The notes under the pieces are model-generated. The model worked only from the letters and a program-made list of their open reading frames with translations, did not search any database and was not told where the DNA came from. 64,000 bases of DNA from Candidatus Metaruminococcus caecorum (GTDB taxonomy: Bacteria > Bacillota > Clostridia > Oscillospirales > Ruminococcaceae), in assembly GCA_904420045.1 (NCBI GenBank), contig CAJFTY010000059.1, positions 1 through 64,000 on the forward strand, written 5' to 3'. Position 1 is the stretch's first letter. Each line of letters starts with the position of its first letter. Of this stretch, positions 1 to 9,379 are shown piece by piece. The translations under genes were made by a program, and so were the position numbers.

Positions 1-59
1 ATCCAGCCCTCCGGCTGTATCGGTTGAGCAAAAGTCAGCGTGGGATTGATGTGGTATCT

Positions 60-197
60 TTATCTAAGTGAACCCCCGGTTTCCCATTTTGAAACCGCCT
101 TGTTGGTCACCCCCAACAGATCGGCCAGCTGTTGCTGGGTCAGGTTTTGTTCTTTTCGTTTTTGCGCGATTAGCGCCCCTGTTTTCATCGTGTCCAT
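60..197 (-). pseudogene. Truncated XRE-family helix-turn-helix protein
   Basis: A 45-residue reading frame starts at the ATG after a good ribosome binding site (GGAAGGG) and encodes one Cro/C1-type DNA-binding helix-turn-helix: IAQKRKEQNLTQQQLADLLG followed by the usual recognition helix ending in SKWE. The longer ORF in the track begins inside non-coding sequence. Intact family members continue for at least 20 residues beyond this point and usually carry further domains; here the frame stops six residues after SKWE. It is therefore probably a decayed remnant, although a tiny DNA-binding protein cannot be excluded. A second gene broken at the same place lies at 62336-62476 and shares similar sequence just downstream. 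Confidence 0.55.
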
Positions 198-394
198 AAT
201 TTGTATTCCCTTCCTTTCCCAGATGCGGGTTGCATTCCCGCCTCTGCCTTTGAGCATACCCAAGAAAGCGGCGGAATACAACCTACGCCTGACTGTAATC
301 GGCTCCACGCAGCGTGGAATATCAGGCGCGGCGGGGATCTGCAAAACAAAGCATGGTTTCGGGAATATCATTTTCCCAGCCATAGGCATAGCTT

Positions 395-433
395 AAAACA
401 AACCGGCGGCGGGGATTTATTCCCCCGCCGCCG
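395..433 (-). terminator. Intrinsic terminator of the small membrane protein gene
   Basis: The minus strand reads GGCGGCGGGGG, a short AT loop, CCCCGCCGCC, then GGTTTGTTTT. The GC-rich hairpin and T-rich tail lie just after the stop codon of the gene at 448-666. The 250 bases between that gene and the XRE remnant hold nothing else recognisable. Confidence 0.75.
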
Positions 434-447
434 CATCTTTTACGGAT

Positions 448-666
448 TTACTTTTTCTTGTTTTTTGAAAGAATCATGCACACAATGCCCGCCACCAGGC
501 AAACACCCAGAATAATCAGCAGAACGGGGAACACTTTGCGCATCAGATCGCTGGTGAAAGGGTTTGAAGCGTACAGCGGGGAAGCCGCTCCTGCGGGGAG
601 CGCTGCACAGGCTGCGGACAGCGCCGCAATCAGCCCGACAAGCAAAAATTGATTGACTCGTTTCAT
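448..666 (-). CDS. Small secreted or membrane protein, unknown function
   Basis: A 72-residue protein. Residues 1-28 form a hydrophobic export signal ending in the signal-peptidase-like site AGA-A. A short extracellular stretch follows, then a second hydrophobic helix near residues 46-66 and a lysine-rich tail (KNKKK). This layout fits a very small membrane-anchored protein. The start is preceded by AGCAGGTG. It sits downstream of the hydrogenase gene on the same strand with a 27-base gap, so it may be co-transcribed, and a strong terminator follows it. No family was recognised, and the role is unknown. Confidence 0.55.
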   Translation of the reverse strand: MKRVNQFLLVGLIAALSAACAALPAGAASPLYASNPFTSDLMRKVFPVLLIILGVCLVAGIVCMILSKNKKK

Positions 667-693
667 CCATATGCACCTGCTTTCATGTGTAAT

Positions 694-2184
694 TTATTCG
701 TCGATGTTTGGGTTGTCCTTGGCAATTTCATACGGACTGTCGTTTTGGTATTTTTTCACTGCCGCGGAGGCTTTGTTGAGCGGCATCAAGGTTCCTGCGC
801 CGCCGATGCAGCCGCCCGGGCAGGCCATACCCTCCAACAGGTAGCCATTGCGCTTGCCGGCCTTGGCCAGCATCAGCATCTTTTTGCAGTCCTTTAAGCC
901 CTCAGCCCGATCCACTTTGACTTCTTTATCCGGGTACAGGGCGTTGATGTTTTTGACGATGGCATCCGCTACGCCGCCGGCTACCGCGTAGCCGCGTCCG
1001 TCGGCGGATGCGTCGTTTAAAGGCTCATCGTTTGTCAGATCGCCGAATTCCACGCCTTTGGCCACGAACATGCCCATCAGTTCCTCAAAGGTGATGACAA
1101 AATCCACATACCCCGCCACGATCTTCCGAGTGGCTTCCAGCTTTTTGGCCACACAGGGGCCTACAAACACCACCTTGGTGTTGGGATTGCGCTTTTTAAT
1201 AACCTTGGCGGTCTCGATCATGGGCGTGTCGCTTTCCGAAACGCAGTCCACCAGATCCGGGAGAGTGCGCTTTGCCAGCACCGACCAGGATGGACAGCAG
1301 GAGGTCGCCAAAAACGGCTGCTCCTCCGGGATTTTATGAGCGTAGTGATGGGCTTCTGCCACGGCGCCCTTGTCCGCACCCAGGGCGACCTCCACCACAT
1401 CGTCAAAGCCCAGGATTTTGAAGGCCTCGTGAAGCTTTTCCGCGGTGGCCAGAGGTCCGAGCTGTCCCGCAAAAGAGGGCGCGATGGCCGCACAGACCTT
1501 GTCGCCCCGCTTGATGGACTGGATGATCTGGAAGATCTCCGACTTGTCCGCAATGGCGCCAAACGGACAATTTACAATGCACTGGCCGCAGGAAACGCAT
1601 TTGTCGTGGTCGATTTTCGCACGGCCCAAGTCGTCGCTGCCAATGGCATCCACGCCGCAGGCCGCCGCGCAGGGACGGTCGTAGTGGACGATGGCGCTAT
1701 AGGGACAGGCCTGCTGGCAGCGGCCGCAGCGCACACATTTTTCCTTGTCAATGAAGGATTTTCCATCCACGATGGAGATTGCCTTGACTGGGCAGACCGA
1801 TGTGCAGGGGTGTGCAAGACATCCCCTGCAGTTGTTGGAAACTTCATAGGAGTTGGTGGGACAGGCGTTGCAGGCAAAGCTGATCACGTCCACCAGCGGT
1901 GCAGAAAAAAACTTTTTGGGAACCGCGCATTCGGTCACGCCTTTGGACAGGGCGGAATGCTCGTCCGCGCGGCGAAGGGGAAGCCCCATCGCCAAGCGGA
2001 GGCGTTCGCCCACGATGGCGCGCTCCACAAAAACGCTGTCCCGATAAGTGGGGACTTCGCCCGGGATGATCTGGTACGGAAGCTCCTCAATCGAAGAGTA
2101 TTCGTCGTGTTCATAGGCGAGCTTCGCCACGGCGGCAAACACCTGCCTGCGGATTTTCGTCACGGATGTGTAAATTCCCTGCAT
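694..2184 (-). CDS. Monomeric [FeFe] hydrogenase, group B type
   Basis: A 496-residue iron-only hydrogenase that should oxidise or evolve H2 with a ferredoxin-type partner in the cytoplasm. The N-terminal half has a cysteine cluster (CNACPTN, CRGCLAHPCTSVCP) and two 4Fe-4S ferredoxin motifs (CVRCGRCQQACP, CVSCGQCIVNCP). The C-terminal half has the three H-cluster signatures: TSCCPSW, PCVAKKLE (P1/P2) and EGMACPGGCIGG (P3). The P2 motif begins GPC rather than MPC, and there is no C-terminal small-subunit extension, which fits group B enzymes rather than the well-studied group A ones. The gene lies 51 bases after the thioredoxin-like ferredoxin gene, and both probably share the promoter at 2565-2594. 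Maturases HydE, HydF and HydG are not in the window. Confidence 0.9.
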   Translation of the reverse strand: MQGIYTSVTKIRRQVFAAVAKLAYEHDEYSSIEELPYQIIPGEVPTYRDSVFVERAIVGERLRLAMGLPLRRADEHSALSKGVTECAVPKKFFSAPLVDVISFACNACPTNSYEVSNNCRGCLAHPCTSVCPVKAISIVDGKSFIDKEKCVRCGRCQQACPYSAIVHYDRPCAAACGVDAIGSDDLGRAKIDHDKCVSCGQCIVNCPFGAIADKSEIFQIIQSIKRGDKVCAAIAPSFAGQLGPLATAEKLHEAFKILGFDDVVEVALGADKGAVAEAHHYAHKIPEEQPFLATSCCPSWSVLAKRTLPDLVDCVSESDTPMIETAKVIKKRNPNTKVVFVGPCVAKKLEATRKIVAGYVDFVITFEELMGMFVAKGVEFGDLTNDEPLNDASADGRGYAVAGGVADAIVKNINALYPDKEVKVDRAEGLKDCKKMLMLAKAGKRNGYLLEGMACPGGCIGGAGTLMPLNKASAAVKKYQNDSPYEIAKDNPNIDE

Positions 2185-2235
2185 AGGTACCTCCCAAAAC
2201 TGCTTACAAATAAAATCGATAGCTGGTATGTAGTG

Positions 2236-2499
2236 TTAATCTTTTATTGCCGCAATAATCTTGGACATCACCATATCGCCGGTGGCCTGAGTGATCAGCT
2301 CGTCGTTGATTTTTACAACGGGAGCCAGGTTTTCGTTTTTGCACGGGCCTAGACATTTACAAGGGACAATTTCGATCTGGGCTTTCAGCTTGAGCTGCTG
2401 TTTGACCTGTTTGAGTCCTTCGATCGCCTCGATGATGTCCATGGAGCCCATCATCACGCATTCACTGCCGGAACATACTTCGATCTTCACCTTTTTCAT
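2236..2499 (-). CDS. Thioredoxin-like [2Fe-2S] ferredoxin domain protein
   Basis: An 87-residue protein resembling the free-standing thioredoxin-like ferredoxin domain of NuoE and HydA-associated subunits. Four cluster-binding cysteines are visible as C-x4-C (CSGSEC) and CKCLGPC. The start was moved to the internal ATG (MKKVKIEV), which has AAAGGAC eight or so bases upstream; the longer ORF starts upstream of this site. It is the first gene of a probable two-gene unit with the hydrogenase, so it likely carries electrons to or from that enzyme. That partnership is inferred from position only. Confidence 0.75.
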   Translation of the reverse strand: MKKVKIEVCSGSECVMMGSMDIIEAIEGLKQVKQQLKLKAQIEIVPCKCLGPCKNENLAPVVKINDELITQATGDMVMSKIIAAIKD

Positions 2500-2564
2500 T
2501 CTTGCTATCCGTCCTTTCACCACCGCCGGGCGGCCCGGCAGATTGTTCACTCGCATTCTATTCC

Positions 2565-2594
2565 ATTATAACGGCTGGCGGAGGGGAGTGTCAA
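2565..2594 (-). promoter_or_regulatory. Sigma-A type promoter for the ferredoxin-hydrogenase unit
   Basis: On the minus strand the sequence reads TTGACA, 18 bases, TATAAT, about 65 bases before the ferredoxin start codon. Both hexamers match consensus exactly. Confidence 0.75.
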
Positions 2595-2644
2595 GGCGAA
2601 CCGGACAAAAAACGCCAATTTTCCGGACAAAAGAGGATGGAAAA

Positions 2645-2684
2645 AACAGCGGGCTCTTTTTTAAAAAAGAGCCCGCTGTTTTTG
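2645..2684. terminator. Bidirectional terminator
   Basis: ACAGCGGGCTC followed by a T/A loop and GAGCCCGCTGT, with T runs on both sides. It follows the stop of the binding-protein gene (2705-3742, minus). It also lies upstream of the hydrogenase promoter, insulating the two units. Confidence 0.8.
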
Positions 2685-2704
2685 TGCGGGGAAGCCGGCT
2701 GCGG

Positions 2705-3742
2705 CTATTGTCCCGAATTCGCGCCGGAAGAAGCGCCTGAGGAGGACGCCTCGGCGCTGGAATCCGTCCCCGAAGAACCGTTTGCCGAGGTCGTCTGAGA
2801 CGCCGGGGAGCTTGCCGCGCCCGAGGAGCTGGAGGAGCCGGGTTCGCCGCCGAAGTTTACGTCGGGGTAGAGCAGCGAAGCGATCTGCCGGACGCTTTCC
2901 ACGGTTCTCATGGACTGCGCCTGCAGCAGGGCGGGGTCAATGGAAAACACCCGGTTTTCCTTGACTGCCGCAAAGTCCTTATAGGCTTCAGAAGATGCCA
3001 AATGGTTTTGCACATAGGGCTTGGCCACAAAAAAACGCTGGGGGTTTTTCTCTTTCGCGGCGGTGAGGTCGGCGGTGTATCCGGCGCCGGCGGCTACGTT
3101 GTCCCCGAACAGAGAGAGCACCGCGCTGTCAAAAGTGTCAGGAGTGGCGGCGGTTCCCGTCAGATCCACCGCGTAGAAAAAGCTTTGTTTTTCCGGGAGC
3201 TTTGAGACGATTAAATTGATCTCCCGCTCCACCTGGGAGTAGATGGTCTGGCCTTTTTTCGCGCCGTCCACCTTGCCGGCGAATACGGTGGCCAGATCCT
3301 CATAGATTTTTTCAAGGCCTTCAAAGCTGGTGGCGGCGGGGATGCACAGCACCTGTACGCCGGCGCTGCTTAACGTCTCCAGGTCCTGCTTGCTGAAGGA
3401 GTTCTGGGACAAAAGCAGATTGGGCCCCAGCTCGGCGATTTTCTCCACGTCCGGCTCGGCGGCGCTGCCCACCGATGGCAGGGCGGCGACTTCCGCCGGC
3501 TGGTCGCATTCGTCCGACCGCCCGATCAGGGTGGAACCGTATCCCAGCTCCTGCAAAATGTCGGTGAGGTTAGGGGAAAGGGACACCACAGAAGTGGGGG
3601 CTTTGGTAATTACCAGGTTTTCCACCTGAGCGGGGTAAGGGGCGTCGGGGTAGGCCAGTTCATTGGCGGCCTCGCACCCGGAAAACAGCACGGCGGCGGC
3701 AGCGGCAATGGCCGCCAGGGGGAGCAGTCGTTTGATGCGCAT
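2705..3742 (-). CDS. Metal-chelate/vitamin B12-type ABC binding lipoprotein
   Basis: A 345-residue extracytoplasmic solute-binding protein. An export signal ends in a lipobox (LFSGC, cysteine near residue 23). The body has the Peripla_BP_2 fold signature: VVSLSPNLTDILQELG near residue 52, IGRSDECD, and EPDVEKIAELGPNLLLSQ. These proteins capture iron-siderophores, haem or cobamides for FecCD-type permeases. The last ~45 residues are a Ser/Ala/Gly-rich tail unusual for the family. No permease or ATPase gene is adjacent. The gene begins 15 bases after the DUF815 ATPase gene and is probably in the same transcript. The ligand cannot be decided from sequence. Confidence 0.75.
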   Translation of the reverse strand: MRIKRLLPLAAIAAAAAVLFSGCEAANELAYPDAPYPAQVENLVITKAPTSVVSLSPNLTDILQELGYGSTLIGRSDECDQPAEVAALPSVGSAAEPDVEKIAELGPNLLLSQNSFSKQDLETLSSAGVQVLCIPAATSFEGLEKIYEDLATVFAGKVDGAKKGQTIYSQVEREINLIVSKLPEKQSFFYAVDLTGTAATPDTFDSAVLSLFGDNVAAGAGYTADLTAAKEKNPQRFFVAKPYVQNHLASSEAYKDFAAVKENRVFSIDPALLQAQSMRTVESVRQIASLLYPDVNFGGEPGSSSSSGAASSPASQTTSANGSSGTDSSAEASSSGASSGANSGQ

Positions 3743-3757
3743 GGCTAAAGTCCTCCT

Positions 3758-5077
3758 TTACGATAACAGCGGCAGGCCCAGCTCGCTGCGGGCCTGAATG
3801 TGGTCCACATACTGCCGCGCCAGCCTGGGTGTGCGCGCACCTTTGTTGAGGGCGAAGCGCTCCGCCCCCTGAAACAGGGTTTCCACATCCACGTCCAGGT
3901 TCCGGTCGTCCGCGATGGCCTTGACGATGGCCAGGAAATTATCCTTCGTAGGCATCAGGAAGGTCAGCGTCAGCCCGAACCGGTCGGACAGGGACAGGTT
4001 TTCGTCGATGGTATCCGCCTTGTGAACCTCGTCCCCCTCCCGGGCGGTAAAGGTCTCTTTAATCAGGTGACGCCGGTTGGTGGTGGCGTAGATCACGATG
4101 TTTTTCGGGCGTTTGACAAGGCTTCCCTCCAAAACCGCCTTGAGCATGCCAAAGTTGTCGTCGTTGTCCTGAAACGTCAAATCGTCGATAAAGATAATAA
4201 ACTTCAAAGGGATATCCGCAACCTGTTCAATCAGTTCTCCCAAGCCGCACAGGTTGCTTTTATCCACCTGGATGATCCGAAGGCCGCGGGTTTCATATTC
4301 GTTGAGCAGCGCCTTGACAGTGGAGGATTTGCCCGTTCCCCGGTCGCCGTACAAAAGGGTGTTGTTGCAGGGCTTGCCCTCTAAAAACGCCAGGGTGTTT
4401 TCCACAATTTTTTTCCGCTGGCTTTCATACTGTTTTAAATCCGTCAGGCGGATGTCGTCGGGTTCCAGCACGGGCTTGAGCACAAAAGACTCCCCCTGCC
4501 GGATAAAGGTAAACGCCTTATACTTGGCGTACGCTCCCACGCCGTGCTCCCGGTAAAAATCGGCGATCTTTAACAGGTTGTCGCCCCAGCAGCCCTGGGG
4601 ACTGTACACCCCGTGGCGGCTGGAGTAGTCGGGCAAAAGCTTGATGTATTCGCTTTTGTCCGGGAATCGCTCGAACAGGGCGTCTTTAATGTCCTGGGCG
4701 GTGATGAGGGACAGGGCGTAAAAAGCGTTCAAATCCCCCAGAGCCGCAGATTTGATGTGGGGCGGAATTTTAAAGAAGTTGTTTTTGGCGCACTCCCGGC
4801 TGAACACGTTGTCGTGATAAAGGATCAGGTCAAACAGGTAGTCGGGCAGACTGCCCATAAATTTGGTGTTGTACAAAAAGTAGCAAAAGTCCGAGTAGTA
4901 CCGGGCGGCCGCTTCAAAGTTCGCATCCTGTTTGTCGTAGGTGTTAATCAGGGTGTAGTGAAGATATTCCAGCACCTTGGTTTCCACATCGTCGTCGTTT
5001 TCGGTAATTCGGGTGTAGACGGTCAAATTGTATATCAAAAAGTCCGCTGTTTCCAGCTTTTTCAGCGCGCTGTCCAT
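3758..5077 (-). CDS. DUF815-family AAA-type ATPase
   Basis: A 439-residue ATP-binding protein of the DUF815 type. The Walker A motif is LYGDRGTGKSS, about residue 240, and Walker B is FIIFIDDLTF. The N-terminal ~200 residues are helical and unassigned. Arginine-finger-like NRRHLI follows the Walker B region. The start was set at the internal ATG (MDSALKKL) with GAAAGGAG ten bases upstream; the track start lies beyond that site. Biological role is not established for this family. It lies first in a probable two-gene unit with the binding lipoprotein, but I see no functional logic linking them. Confidence 0.75.
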   Translation of the reverse strand: MDSALKKLETADFLIYNLTVYTRITENDDDVETKVLEYLHYTLINTYDKQDANFEAAARYYSDFCYFLYNTKFMGSLPDYLFDLILYHDNVFSRECAKNNFFKIPPHIKSAALGDLNAFYALSLITAQDIKDALFERFPDKSEYIKLLPDYSSRHGVYSPQGCWGDNLLKIADFYREHGVGAYAKYKAFTFIRQGESFVLKPVLEPDDIRLTDLKQYESQRKKIVENTLAFLEGKPCNNTLLYGDRGTGKSSTVKALLNEYETRGLRIIQVDKSNLCGLGELIEQVADIPLKFIIFIDDLTFQDNDDNFGMLKAVLEGSLVKRPKNIVIYATTNRRHLIKETFTAREGDEVHKADTIDENLSLSDRFGLTLTFLMPTKDNFLAIVKAIADDRNLDVDVETLFQGAERFALNKGARTPRLARQYVDHIQARSELGLPLLS

Positions 5078-5357
5078 CAAAGAAACGCTCCTTTCTTTAT
5101 CCGGGCCTTTCCTGTAAAAAGAAAAGAAGAAAGTTTGTACCACCCGCCGCCGGGATGGGAGTTTAAAACCAGATTATGTTTCATTTTACCCCATTCTCCG
5201 ACGGAATGCAATGGAAAATGAACCAGAAATCCCTCAGTATGAAAGCAGGTTTTTAATGGCTTTGACAGCAGCGTTGTCAATTTTACTGCTTTACCACAGT
5301 GAAACGACGTAAAATTCGTGGATTTGCTTATTTTGGGAGAAAATCCATGAAAACCTA

Positions 5358-5387
5358 TTGACGGAAGCGGGGAAAAGCTCCTATAAT
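5358..5387 (+). promoter_or_regulatory. Promoter of the ilvBNC operon
   Basis: TTGACG, 18 bases, TATAAT, then an AT-rich discriminator. It leaves a leader of about 100 bases before ilvB. No T-box (TGGAACCGCGG-like) sequence or clear terminator occurs in that leader. The 5078-5357 part of this intergenic region shows no gene. Confidence 0.7.
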
Positions 5388-5495
5388 AAATAATTAATAA
5401 TAGTGAATGTAGGCTCTTTGTGAAAAGGTCCGCCGGTTTTACACGGAATCTTTTAACGGAGGCTTTTCATATTTTGCGAAAGGATGGGGTGCCCA

Positions 5496-7115
5496 GTGAA
5501 AGCTGCTCAGGCGATGATTAAATGTTTGGAGCTCGAGGGCGTCAAGGATTTATTCGGTTATCCCGGCGCTGCGATCTGCCCGTTTTACGACGCGCTGGCC
5601 CGTTCGAACATTCGCCATATTTTGGTCCGGCAGGAGCAAAACGCGGCCCATGCCGCCAGCGGCTACGCCCGGGCTACCGGCAAGCCCGCGGTCTGTGTGG
5701 CGACCTCCGGCCCCGGGGCTACCAATCTAATCACCGGAATTGCCACGGCCTACGCTGACTCAATTCCCATGGTAGCCATCACCGGCCAGGTGGTCAGCGA
5801 TCTTTTGGGGCGGGATGTGTTCCAGGAGGCCGACATCACCGGCGCGGTGGAGCCGTTTATCAAGCACAGCTATTTAATTAAAAATGCGTCGGACATCCCC
5901 CGGGTGTTTAAAGAAGCCTTTTATATCGCGGGAACCGGCCGTCCCGGCCCAGTGCTCATCGACGTGCCCATGGACATCCAGAACGAGGAGATTGAGTTTT
6001 CTTATCCCGAGACGGTGTCCATCCGGGGGTACAAGCCCAGTGTGAAAGGGCATCCCTTGCAGATCAAACGGGTGGTAAGCGCCGTCAAAGAGGCGAAAAA
6101 GCCGGTGATCTGTGCGGGGGGCGGCCTGTTTGCCACCGACGCCCGGGAGGAACTTGCCCGCCTGGCGGAGCGCTGCCATATCCCGGTGATTACCACCATG
6201 ATGGGGATCGGGGCGATCCCCTCCGCGCATCCCCTGCACTACGGGATGCTGGGAACCCACGGCCGCCGGGTGGCCAACACAGCGGTCAACGAGTCCGACC
6301 TGCTGATTTTGATCGGGGCACGGGTGGGCGACCGGGCGGTGACGACTCCCGGAGTGCTGCAAAAGCGCACCAAGATCATCCACATCGACATCGACCCGGC
6401 GGAGATCGGGAAGAATATGGACGCCCAGATCCCCCTGGTGGGCGACGCAAAGATCATTCTCCGGCAGATTCTGGACGCGGTAGGGGAAGACTGCGATCCC
6501 CATTCGGAATGGCTGGCTGCGCTGGACGCCCTGCGGGACAAAGAGCCGGTCCAGTCTGAGCGGGAGGATGGCGGTATCAATCCCAAGCTGTTTTTGAAAA
6601 AGCTTTCTGCCGCTGCGGACGAGGACTGCATCGTGGTGGCCGACGTGGGGCAGAACCAGATCTGGACCGCCAACTATTTTCAGGTGAAAAAAGGACGGCT
6701 TTTGACCACCGGAGGCATGGGCACCATGGGGTATTCCGTGGGGGCGGCCGAGGGCGTCAAAACGGCCAAGCCTGACACCCAGGTGATCGCGGTCTGCGGA
6801 GACGGTAGCTTCCAGATGCAGATGATGGAGCTTGGTACCATCTGCCAGAACCGTATTCCCGTCAAAATCATCGTGATGAAGAATAACCGCTTAGGGATGG
6901 TGCGGGAGCTTCAGAAAAACCTCTACAAAGGCAATTACTCTGGGGTGGATCTGGACGGAAGCCCCGATTTTGTCAAGCTGGCGGAAGCCTACGGCATCGC
7001 TTCCAAGCGGATTTCCCGGGCACAGGAAGAGCCCGATGCCATTCAGGAGCTGCTGGCGTGCGAAGGCCCCTTCCTGCTGGAATGCGTGGTAAGCCCCGAG
7101 GAGACCACCCTGTAA
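5496..7115 (+). CDS. ilvB: Acetolactate synthase large (catalytic) subunit
   Basis: Thiamine-diphosphate enzyme joining two pyruvates, or pyruvate and 2-oxobutyrate, in the first common step of valine, leucine and isoleucine synthesis. The N-terminal domain has the catalytic glutamate region (LVRQEQNAAHAASGYAR) and the Gly-rich SGPGATNLITG. The C-terminal domain has the ThDP-Mg motif GDGSFQMQMMELGTI ending in NN. I chose the GTG at 5496 because AGGATGGGG lies six bases upstream and the protein then begins MKAAQAMIKCLE; the track's ATG at 5484 overlaps that ribosome binding site. At 539 residues it is normal length. It is followed at short spacing by ilvN and ilvC. Confidence 0.93.
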   Translation: MKAAQAMIKCLELEGVKDLFGYPGAAICPFYDALARSNIRHILVRQEQNAAHAASGYARATGKPAVCVATSGPGATNLITGIATAYADSIPMVAITGQVVSDLLGRDVFQEADITGAVEPFIKHSYLIKNASDIPRVFKEAFYIAGTGRPGPVLIDVPMDIQNEEIEFSYPETVSIRGYKPSVKGHPLQIKRVVSAVKEAKKPVICAGGGLFATDAREELARLAERCHIPVITTMMGIGAIPSAHPLHYGMLGTHGRRVANTAVNESDLLILIGARVGDRAVTTPGVLQKRTKIIHIDIDPAEIGKNMDAQIPLVGDAKIILRQILDAVGEDCDPHSEWLAALDALRDKEPVQSEREDGGINPKLFLKKLSAAADEDCIVVADVGQNQIWTANYFQVKKGRLLTTGGMGTMGYSVGAAEGVKTAKPDTQVIAVCGDGSFQMQMMELGTICQNRIPVKIIVMKNNRLGMVRELQKNLYKGNYSGVDLDGSPDFVKLAEAYGIASKRISRAQEEPDAIQELLACEGPFLLECVVSPEETTL

Positions 7116-7151
7116 GGCGGGAACATTCCAACGAGAAAGGCGGTGCGTATT

Positions 7152-7649
7152 TTGAAACGAACGATTTCCATCCTGGTGGAAAACCATCCGGGCGTTCTGT
7201 CCAGAATTTCCGGCTTGTTTTCCCGCAGGAGCTTTAACATTGAAAGCCTGGCGGTGGGCGTCACCGATGACAGCACCATGTCCCGGATCACCATCGTGGT
7301 GGACGGGAGCGACTACACGGTAGAACAGGTAGAAAAGCAGCTCAATAAGCTTATCGACGTCATCAAGCTGAAAACCCTGGAGCCGGACGAGATCATCAGC
7401 CGGGAGCTGATGCTGGTCAAGGTGGCGGCGGGCGCCGACCACCGGGGGGATATTATCAACATCGCCAAGGTGATGGACGCCAAGATCTGCGACATCACCC
7501 GCACCACCATGACCATCGAGGTCAGCGAAACCACCGAAAAGCTGGACAACATGCTGGAAATCCTGCGGCCCTACGGCATTCGGGAGGTGGTGCGAACCGG
7601 CACCATCGCCACCCAAAAGGGAAGCGACATCATCACGGCAAAGAAGTAA
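7152..7649 (+). CDS. ilvN: Acetolactate synthase regulatory small subunit
   Basis: A 165-residue ACT-domain protein that activates the catalytic subunit and gives valine feedback inhibition. The N-terminal ACT domain reads ISILVENHPGVLSRISGLFSRR, and the C-terminal IlvN-type domain follows from about residue 80. I favour the TTG at 7152, eleven bases after GAAAGG, because homologues begin MKR at this point. The track's GTG at 7143 sits almost on the ribosome binding site. It lies 36 bases after ilvB and 104 bases before ilvC. Confidence 0.92.
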   Translation: MKRTISILVENHPGVLSRISGLFSRRSFNIESLAVGVTDDSTMSRITIVVDGSDYTVEQVEKQLNKLIDVIKLKTLEPDEIISRELMLVKVAAGADHRGDIINIAKVMDAKICDITRTTMTIEVSETTEKLDNMLEILRPYGIREVVRTGTIATQKGSDIITAKK

Positions 7650-7666
7650 TCTAGGTTGGAATCTGA

Positions 7667-8743
<1,077 letters not shown>

Positions 8744-8751
8744 TACCGGGT

Positions 8752-8800
8752 TCTAAAATCAAAAGCCCTCCGCGTGCAGCGGAGGGCTTTTGATTTTAGA
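8752..8800 (+). terminator. Terminator with an unusually long perfect stem
   Basis: Two perfectly complementary 22-base arms (TCTAAAATCAAAAGCCCTCCGC and its complement) separated by GTGCA. The GC-rich core is followed by TTTTGATTTT. It ends ilvBNC. The symmetric A/T flanks could let it work in both directions. Confidence 0.85.
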
Positions 8801-8921
8801 AGAAAACAGCGTTTTTCCAAAGAAGGCTTGTCGCATATTCTGGACAAATCCGGGCGGATGTGATAAGCTGGTCACAGAAATTGATTTGCCGCATGGAAGC
8901 GGGGAAAGGGGGCGTTTAGCA

Positions 8922-9269
8922 ATGGCGACGTTTTATGTGACAGTGGATGTGCAGACCGCGGCAAATTTGGTCAGCGATGAAATCCTCAACGGCAGCGTCA
9001 CTGGGGAGATGATCGACTGTTACGGGATCCAGACAGACGATGCCCACGGCGTGATCGTACAGGTGTTTGAAAAGCATTATTACCGGGCGGGCAACCGGCT
9101 GACCCTGACGGTGACCATCGACAACCTGCGGGGAAAGACGGTGGTGCACACGGTAGGCGGAGGCGGGGGAGAAGGATTTTTCCGCTTCGACTGGGGCGCC
9201 GCTGAAAGCTTTGAAGAGGTGGCGCAAAAGGCGTTAAAACCGTACATCGTTCCTTGTCATGACCTTTAA
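8922..9269 (+). CDS. DUF6054-like small protein
   Basis: A 115-residue cytoplasmic protein. The pattern (an N-terminal 'N-x-V-x-x-E-I-x-x-G-S' stretch, a central FEKHYYRAGNRLTLTVTI and a Gly-rich GGGGGEGFFRFDWGA) resembles the DUF6054 family of Firmicutes as I remember it; this is recognition, not a search. The chosen ATG has GGGGAAAGGGGG ten or so bases upstream, and the track ORF extends upstream into the ilvC terminator. It stands alone between two terminators. Function is unknown. Confidence 0.6.
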   Translation: MATFYVTVDVQTAANLVSDEILNGSVTGEMIDCYGIQTDDAHGVIVQVFEKHYYRAGNRLTLTVTIDNLRGKTVVHTVGGGGGEGFFRFDWGAAESFEEVAQKALKPYIVPCHDL

Positions 9270-9293
9270 CGGCAATTTGGATAGGGAATCCCA

Positions 9294-9332
9294 AAACAGC
9301 CGTCCGGGAAAGAATTTCCCGGACGGCTGTTT
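9294..9332 (+). terminator. Intrinsic terminator
   Basis: AAACAGCCGTCCGGGAAA and its perfect 18-base complement flank a three-base loop. It closes the DUF6054-like gene and may also slow transcription leaving lexA from the other side. Confidence 0.75.
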
Positions 9333-9379
9333 GACTGGATCACAGGCGCCGTTTAGCGAACCACACGGCAGAGAGAACT

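Noticed and set aside
1336-2352. 338-residue plus-strand ORF opposite the hydrogenase
   Set aside because: It is the antisense shadow of the hydrogenase gene, and its protein lacks any recognisable motif.
5388-5495. T-box or leader-peptide attenuator before ilvB
   Set aside because: No T-box sequence, no terminator and no run of Leu/Val/Ile codons in a short frame was found.
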